Of a stretch of 9,550 bases of DNA, positions 6,279 through 9,550 are shown one piece after another. The position numbers and the translations under genes were made by a program. Numbering within the stretch: position 1 is the stretch's first letter; each line of letters begins with the position of its first letter. The notes under the pieces are model-generated. The model did no database searches, was not told where the DNA came from, and saw only the letters and a list, made by a program, of their open reading frames with translations. The DNA comes from Spartobacteria bacterium (GTDB lineage Bacteria; Verrucomicrobiota; Verrucomicrobiae; Chthoniobacterales; UBA6821), in the NCBI GenBank assembly GCA_003136515.1, contig PLEU01000084.1:1-9550 (forward strand), written 5' to 3'.

Positions 6279-7349
6279 ATGAAAACCTATCGCTACCCCT
6301 GTGTGTACATCTTGATAACGAGCCTTCTTTGCTCCCACTGGGCCTTGTCGCAGACGACACTCCGGCAACCGCTGACTATTCCCCTCCAACGGGTCATGGT
6401 GGGTGAAGCTGAGCGGCTATCCATCCCGGTTTCCATCGGGAATTCGGGTGTCACGGTGAATTATCTTTTTGACACGGGAAGTTCCCCATTCATTTCGGCT
6501 TACACCCAAGGGGCTCCTTGGTGGGGGAGTCAATTCACACCCGCAGGCCAGACGCGAACACTTCACTACGCGGTCACCGGATGTGAGATAACACCCGTTC
6601 AGACACAGATCGCGGTGGGCTCCAGCGGGCATTCCATGACTTCGGCACCCTCTTTTCCGGCCAATCAGGCGGTGGTGCGGTTACTAAAGCGCGGGGGGGG
6701 TTGGATCCAAGATCCCAAGTGGCAGCAATCCCTACAGGCGGCTGTCCAGTCAGGGATTCCTCCGGAGCAGGGAGGGCATTTTTATGGAACCATGGGAGCC
6801 GATCTTGCAAATCCCGACGTGGGATTATCCCGATTGGTCCATGATGCCACGGCCGGATCGGGAGGGCGTGTCTTGCCTGGTTTTTCCATTCAGGGAGTGG
6901 GAGGCGATCCCAGTCTGACATTGGGTCTGACACCCGCCCTCGAGAGCCGTTTTCCGATCCGGCTTCCTATAGACAAAGTTGGTGGAAAATTTGCCCAGAA
7001 GGTGATTACAGCTGATTACTCCCTTGAGTATCGGGGAAGAACTTATCCTTTGGGCAAAGCCGGGACAATTCTGGACACAGGTGCCCCGCGTGCCGGGATC
7101 AACACAGCAGTTGGGTTCGAAGTCCCGCCAGCCCTCAGATTTGGTCGGCTCTTGCGCCGAGGAGTTGTACTTCACATGCAGTGCGGCTCCCTCTCTTGGA
7201 CCCTGGTCGCAGGCCCCGGCCACAGAATAGGGATCACTCAGGCCAGTGGCCCTCAAGGTGGCGTCAATGCGGGGATCCATTTCTACGAATCCTTCGATGT
7301 GATGTTTGATCTGCAAAACGGCATCATTGGCTTTGCCCCCCGGGGATAA
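6279..7349 (+). CDS. Secreted pepsin-like (A1-type) aspartic protease, predicted
   Basis: This 356-residue protein has a signal peptide (basic start, hydrophobic core at about 8-19, likely cleavage after ALS at 24), so it should be exported. It has two aspartic-protease motifs: 'LFDTGSS' with D65 and 'ILDTGAP' with D266. The 201-residue spacing fits two lobes of a single-chain pepsin, where the spacing is about 183, rather than a one-motif retropepsin dimer. Other pepsin-like points are Y97 in 'LHYAVTG' as a possible flap tyrosine, 'YGTMGADL' at 169-176 resembling the 'GILGL' segment, and the closing 'FDVMFDLQNGIIGFAP' at 339-354 resembling the 'FD..NNRIGFAP' last strand. The mature part has only two cysteines (C102, C302), which could form a disulfide. 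The second motif has Ala-Pro where pepsins have Ser/Thr pairs, though DTGA is active in retropepsins. ATG 6279 follows AAGGAA by 13 bases and begins the signal peptide. Neighbours do not suggest a substrate. Activity is inferred, and it could instead be a catalytically dead relative. Confidence 0.7.
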   Translation: MKTYRYPCVYILITSLLCSHWALSQTTLRQPLTIPLQRVMVGEAERLSIPVSIGNSGVTVNYLFDTGSSPFISAYTQGAPWWGSQFTPAGQTRTLHYAVTGCEITPVQTQIAVGSSGHSMTSAPSFPANQAVVRLLKRGGGWIQDPKWQQSLQAAVQSGIPPEQGGHFYGTMGADLANPDVGLSRLVHDATAGSGGRVLPGFSIQGVGGDPSLTLGLTPALESRFPIRLPIDKVGGKFAQKVITADYSLEYRGRTYPLGKAGTILDTGAPRAGINTAVGFEVPPALRFGRLLRRGVVLHMQCGSLSWTLVAGPGHRIGITQASGPQGGVNAGIHFYESFDVMFDLQNGIIGFAPRG

Positions 7350-7370
7350 GTTTTTAGTATTCAACACCGC

Positions 7371-7427
7371 ATGAATGATCTTTTCACATTTGCGGATGCC
7401 GCGCTCAATATCAGGAGGAGGGAGTAA
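7371..7427 (+). CDS. Possible 18-residue leader peptide coupled to the monooxygenase gene
   Basis: ATG 7371 opens 18 codons ('MNDLFTFADAALNIRRRE') that end with TAA sharing its last A with the ATG of the next gene (TAATG, 7425-7429). The Shine-Dalgarno of the monooxygenase gene (7413-7424) lies inside this frame and is read as Arg-Arg-Arg-Glu, so ribosomes translating it would cross that site. This is compatible with translational coupling, but a frame this short can arise by chance and its own ribosome binding site is poor. Confidence 0.22.
   Translation: MNDLFTFADAALNIRRRE
7413..7424 (+). promoter_or_regulatory. Strong Shine-Dalgarno for the FAD monooxygenase gene
   Basis: AGGAGGAGGGAG lies just before the ATG at 7427; the first AGGAGG (7413-7418) is 8 bases from it. 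It is the clearest ribosome binding site in the window and fixes the start of the gene. The other starts here have weak or no such site, so this gene may be translated more strongly than its neighbours. Confidence 0.85.
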
Positions 7428-8644
7428 TGGCTCTGGTGCGAATGAGAACTGCCTGCTGTATTGCCGGAGGGGGGCCCGCCGGTGTGATGCTCGGCTACCT
7501 TCTCGCCCGTTCCGGGGTTGAAGTCATGGTGCTGGAAAAGCATGCAGATTTTTTTCGTGATTTTCGTGGCGACACCATCCACCCCTCGACGCTTGAGGTA
7601 CTCAACGAGCTAGGGCTTCTGGATGAGTTTCTGAAACTACCGCACAATGAAGACAGCTCTGTCGGTGCTCAAATCGGGCCTTTCAAGTTCACTGTTGCCG
7701 ATTTTTCCCATCTGCCGACACGCTGCAAGTTTATCGCCTTCACTCCGCAGTGGGATTTTCTAAACTTCCTTGTAGGGCAAGGGAAAAAATATCCCTTTTT
7801 TCATCTCAAATTGGAACATATGGTTACCGGTCTTCTGCGCGATACGGAACGGGTGATCGGGGTTCGTGCCGAAACACCGGAGGGACCTGTGGAAATTATC
7901 GCTGATCTAGTGATAGGAGCCGATGGACGGGGTTCCCTGGTGCGGGAGCAAAGCGGATTGGCAGTCACGGATCTTGGCGCACCTTTCGATGTGCTCTGGA
8001 TGAGAGTTTCAAGGCACCCGGACGATCCTCTTACAAGTCTGGGAAATTTTCAGACTGGGAGAGGAATCGTGATGATCAACCGGCAGGATTACTGGCAATG
8101 TGGCTTTCTCATTGCAAAGGGATCGCTGCCGAGGTTGAAGGAAGAGGGGATCGGTGCGTTCCAACAAAATCTCTCTGAAATTGCTCCTTTTTTGAAGGAA
8201 CGTGTGCGCGAACTTGATAACTGGGAAAAAATCAAACTTCTCACCGTCCAGGTTAACCACCTCGAGAAATGGTACTCTCCTGGATTGCTTTGTATCGGGG
8301 ATGCTGCGCACGCAATGTCACCGGTTGGAGGAGTAGGGGTCAATCTGGCCGTTCAGGATGCGGTGGCGGCAGCAAATTTGCTCACTGAGGCTCTCCGTTC
8401 GGGGAGGGTAGCGGAGGCGATCCTGGCATCTGTGGAAAAAAGGCGACTCTGGCCCGCACTCATGACCCAGCGTTTTCAGGTCTTCATTCAGGATCAATTT
8501 CTCCTTCCGGTGCTGCAGGGAGAAAAAGAAGTCACCGTTCCCCTGGTGGCAAGGCTTCTTTCTGCATTTCCGCTCCTTCAGCGTATCCCTGCACGTCTTC
8601 TCGGCCTCGGCATTCGACCGGAACATGTGAATCATAGAGAATAA
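7427..8644 (+). CDS. FAD-dependent monooxygenase / oxidoreductase (PheA/TfdB-UbiH class)
   Basis: This 405-residue flavoprotein should hydroxylate or oxidise a small, probably aromatic, compound using FAD, NAD(P)H and O2. Three hallmarks of class A flavin monooxygenases are present. The Rossmann dinucleotide loop 'IAGGGPAGVMLGYLLARSGVEVMVLEKH' has GGGPAG at 14-19 and the ribose-binding Glu of 'LEKH'. The 'VIGADGRGSLVRE' DG motif has D166-G167. The 'GDAAHAMSPVGGVGVNLAVQDA' GD motif has D292. There is no signal peptide or evident membrane segment, so it is cytoplasmic; the N-terminal 'MALVRMRTAC' leads straight into the first strand. The length is normal for the group. The pepsin-like gene ends 77 bases upstream and lexA starts 50 bases downstream on the same strand, with no clear terminator between, so read-through into lexA is possible. 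The substrate cannot be told; neighbours show no aromatic pathway. UbiH-like or tetracycline-modifying (TetX-like) roles are alternatives. Confidence 0.85.
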   Translation: MALVRMRTACCIAGGGPAGVMLGYLLARSGVEVMVLEKHADFFRDFRGDTIHPSTLEVLNELGLLDEFLKLPHNEDSSVGAQIGPFKFTVADFSHLPTRCKFIAFTPQWDFLNFLVGQGKKYPFFHLKLEHMVTGLLRDTERVIGVRAETPEGPVEIIADLVIGADGRGSLVREQSGLAVTDLGAPFDVLWMRVSRHPDDPLTSLGNFQTGRGIVMINRQDYWQCGFLIAKGSLPRLKEEGIGAFQQNLSEIAPFLKERVRELDNWEKIKLLTVQVNHLEKWYSPGLLCIGDAAHAMSPVGGVGVNLAVQDAVAAANLLTEALRSGRVAEAILASVEKRRLWPALMTQRFQVFIQDQFLLPVLQGEKEVTVPLVARLLSAFPLLQRIPARLLGLGIRPEHVNHRE

Positions 8645-8650
8645 AAATTC

Positions 8651-8677
8651 TTGCAGGACAGTCAAAATCCATATACC
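8651..8677 (+). promoter_or_regulatory. Tentative lexA promoter
   Basis: TTGCAG (8651-8656) resembles a -35 box and TATACC (8672-8677) a -10 box, separated by 15 bases, which is shorter than ideal. Transcription would start near 8684-8687, giving a leader of only about ten bases before the lexA ATG. This fits the absence of a Shine-Dalgarno there. The assignment is by eye. Confidence 0.3.
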
Positions 8678-8700
8678 GAACATATGAACGGCATATGAAC
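8678..8700 (+). promoter_or_regulatory. Candidate LexA operator: GAAC repeats overlapping the lexA start
   Basis: Three GAAC half-sites in the same orientation stand at 8678-8681, 8686-8689 and 8697-8700. The last two belong to a perfect direct repeat CATATGAAC (8681-8689 and 8692-8700) with an 11-base period, about one helical turn. They read GAAC-N7-GAAC, the reverse complement of the GTTC-N7-GTTC LexA box described in Alphaproteobacteria. The last half-site begins on the G of the ATG (8695-8697), so bound LexA would block transcription start or early elongation. LexA genes are commonly autoregulated, which supports the reading; binding itself is inferred. Confidence 0.55.
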
Positions 8701-9312
8701 TTAACGTCCCGCCAAAGCCAGATCCTCAGTTTCATTCAGGAATGCCTGAACGAAAAGGGAACAGCTCCCTCCCTTCGCGAAATCATGAACCGCTTCGGTT
8801 TCACTTCTCCCGCCACGGTTTCTAGCCATCTTGATCTTCTCGAAAAGAAGGGAGCCATTCGCAGGCAGTCCGGTCGCTCCCGCAATATCCTACTTCCCGA
8901 TTTCAAGTCCCGTACGGACCTCATGGAAATCCCCCTCTTAGGTATGATTCCGGCAGGGATTCCCGAGGGGCAGGAGCAGGGAAGGGAACGCTGCATTACG
9001 GTCAATCCGGATACGCTCCAACTCCCAAAAAATTCCCGCACCTTTGCATTGGAAGTGAGGGGGGATTCGATGATCGGAGCAGGCATTCTTGATCGTGATG
9101 TGGTGATCATGGAACTGGCTGAGCCTCGAAATCGCGATATCGTGGCAGCTCTCATCGACGGGGATGTCACGCTGAAGCGTTATCTGGTCCGAAGTGGAAG
9201 TCCCTTTCTCAGGGCTGAGAACCCGGAATATCCCGATCTAATCCCCGCTCAGGAACTTGTGATCCAGGGGGTTTTCCGAGCCCTGATCCGGATCAATCAC
9301 TCGCGGCAATGA
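8695..9312 (+). CDS. lexA: LexA repressor, SOS regulator
   Basis: This 205-residue protein has the length and order of LexA. Residues 1-66 form the winged helix-turn-helix ('LTSRQSQILSFIQ', then 'SLREIMNRFGFTSPATVSSHLDLLEKKGAI'). From about 78 onward is the S24 self-cleaving peptidase domain. The scissile Ala-Gly is A87-G88 in 'GMIPAGIPEG', the nucleophile is S125 in 'RGDSM', and the general-base Lys is K161 in 'TLKRY'. It should dimerise, repress SOS genes, and cleave itself when bound to RecA filaments after DNA damage. The start at 8695 places 'MNLTSRQ' exactly where LexA normally begins, although no Shine-Dalgarno is visible and the preceding leader is probably very short. The recognition helix region is unlike the E. 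coli one, in line with a different operator. The gene is 6 bases before dinB and in the same frame, so the two are surely cotranscribed. Identity is firm. Confidence 0.96.
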   Translation: MNLTSRQSQILSFIQECLNEKGTAPSLREIMNRFGFTSPATVSSHLDLLEKKGAIRRQSGRSRNILLPDFKSRTDLMEIPLLGMIPAGIPEGQEQGRERCITVNPDTLQLPKNSRTFALEVRGDSMIGAGILDRDVVIMELAEPRNRDIVAALIDGDVTLKRYLVRSGSPFLRAENPEYPDLIPAQELVIQGVFRALIRINHSRQ

Positions 9313-9318
9313 CCTCCA

Positions 9319-9550
9319 GTGATCATCCACCTCGACGCCGATGCCTTCTTTGCGAGTGTTGAACAAGCCTCGGACCCAAGACTCCGAGGACGACCTGTGG
9401 CAGTGGGCGGCTCAAAACGGGGTGTCGTCGCGAGCGCATCCTATGAGGCGAGGAAACTTGGGATCTACACGACGATGCCGACCACTCAGGCGAGGAAGAT
9501 ATGTCCGAATCTACTCCTGCTTCCTGGAGATTTTGAAAAGTATGAAAGGT
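9319..9550 (+). CDS. dinB: DNA polymerase IV (DinB, Y family), N-terminal part, runs off window
   Basis: The frame opened by GTG 9319 gives 77 codons up to the window end, starting '[16 protein letters not shown]'. This is the standard N-terminus of DinB, the error-prone translesion polymerase. D6 matches the first catalytic metal-binding Asp and F11 the steric-gate Phe that excludes ribonucleotides. 'RGRPVAVGG' at 24-31 and 'SYEARKLGI' at 41-49 carry the incoming-nucleotide contacts (Y42, R45). Intact catalytic residues favour Pol IV over the inactive relative ImuB. The frame has the same phase as lexA, separated only by TGA-CCT-CCA, and no Shine-Dalgarno precedes the GTG, so translation is probably coupled to lexA. 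ATG 9309 overlaps the lexA stop but leads to a frame that ends within 20 codons. Expression should be SOS-induced with lexA. The little-finger domain lies outside the window. Confidence 0.93.
   Translation, partial: MIIHLDADAFFASVEQASDPRLRGRPVAVGGSKRGVVASASYEARKLGIYTTMPTTQARKICPNLLLLPGDFEKYER

Noticed and set aside
6143..6406. Open frame of 87 codons on the + strand overlapping the start of the aspartic protease gene
   Set aside because: It overlaps a better-supported gene in another frame, crosses the palindromic region and shows no recognisable motif, so I treat it as chance.
8684..8698. Four-codon mini-ORF (ATG AAC GGC ATA TGA) overlapping the lexA start
   Set aside because: It follows automatically from the CATATGAAC direct repeat and is too short to support as a leader peptide.
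9309..9362. ATG overlapping the lexA stop as the start of dinB
   Set aside because: This frame meets a stop within 20 codons and does not encode the DinB N-terminus, which is read from GTG 9319 instead.

Overview
The window reads as a stretch of bacterial chromosome of moderately high G+C. All confident genes lie on the + strand, and I see no RNA gene, complete insertion sequence or CRISPR array. Three things point to the PVC group, most likely Verrucomicrobiota: the look of the LexA protein, a single-chain LplT-Aas protein, and a DUF2339-type membrane protein. This assignment is inference, made without any database search.

Layout. (1) Bases 3-851 hold the C-terminal part of a DUF2339-like polytopic membrane protein whose beginning lies outside the window. 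(2) Bases 883-4266 encode a 1127-residue fusion of a lysophospholipid flippase (LplT-like MFS), a PlsC-type acyltransferase and an AMP-forming acyl-ACP synthetase, which would be a complete lysophospholipid salvage pathway in one polypeptide. (3) Bases 4336-5943 encode an MFS_3-type (EntS-like) exporter with a C-terminal ABM-like domain. (4) Bases 5944-6278 are intergenic and rich in inverted repeats, with one 40-codon minus-strand ORF that I could not place. (5) Bases 6279-7349 encode a secreted protein with two DTG motifs and a pepsin-like C-terminal strand, so it looks like a bacterial bilobal (family A1-like) aspartic protease. (6) Bases 7427-8644 encode an FAD-dependent monooxygenase of the PheA/TfdB/UbiH class. 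(7) Bases 8695-9312 encode LexA, followed 6 bases later by dinB (DNA polymerase IV), which runs off the right edge.

How the genes work together. The left half concerns the envelope: a membrane protein, phospholipid repair and an exporter. The right end is an SOS module in which LexA probably controls itself and the translesion polymerase behind it. A direct repeat of CATATGAAC with 11-base period lies over the lexA start codon and forms GAAC-N7-GAAC, the layout I know as the alphaproteobacterial LexA box. One more CATATGAAC, followed by a near-match GAAC-N7-GAAG, lies just upstream of the pepsin-like gene. The points most worth following up are the pepsin-like protein, this operator layout and the structured intergenic region. 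I did not find a clear multi-gene system of a new kind.
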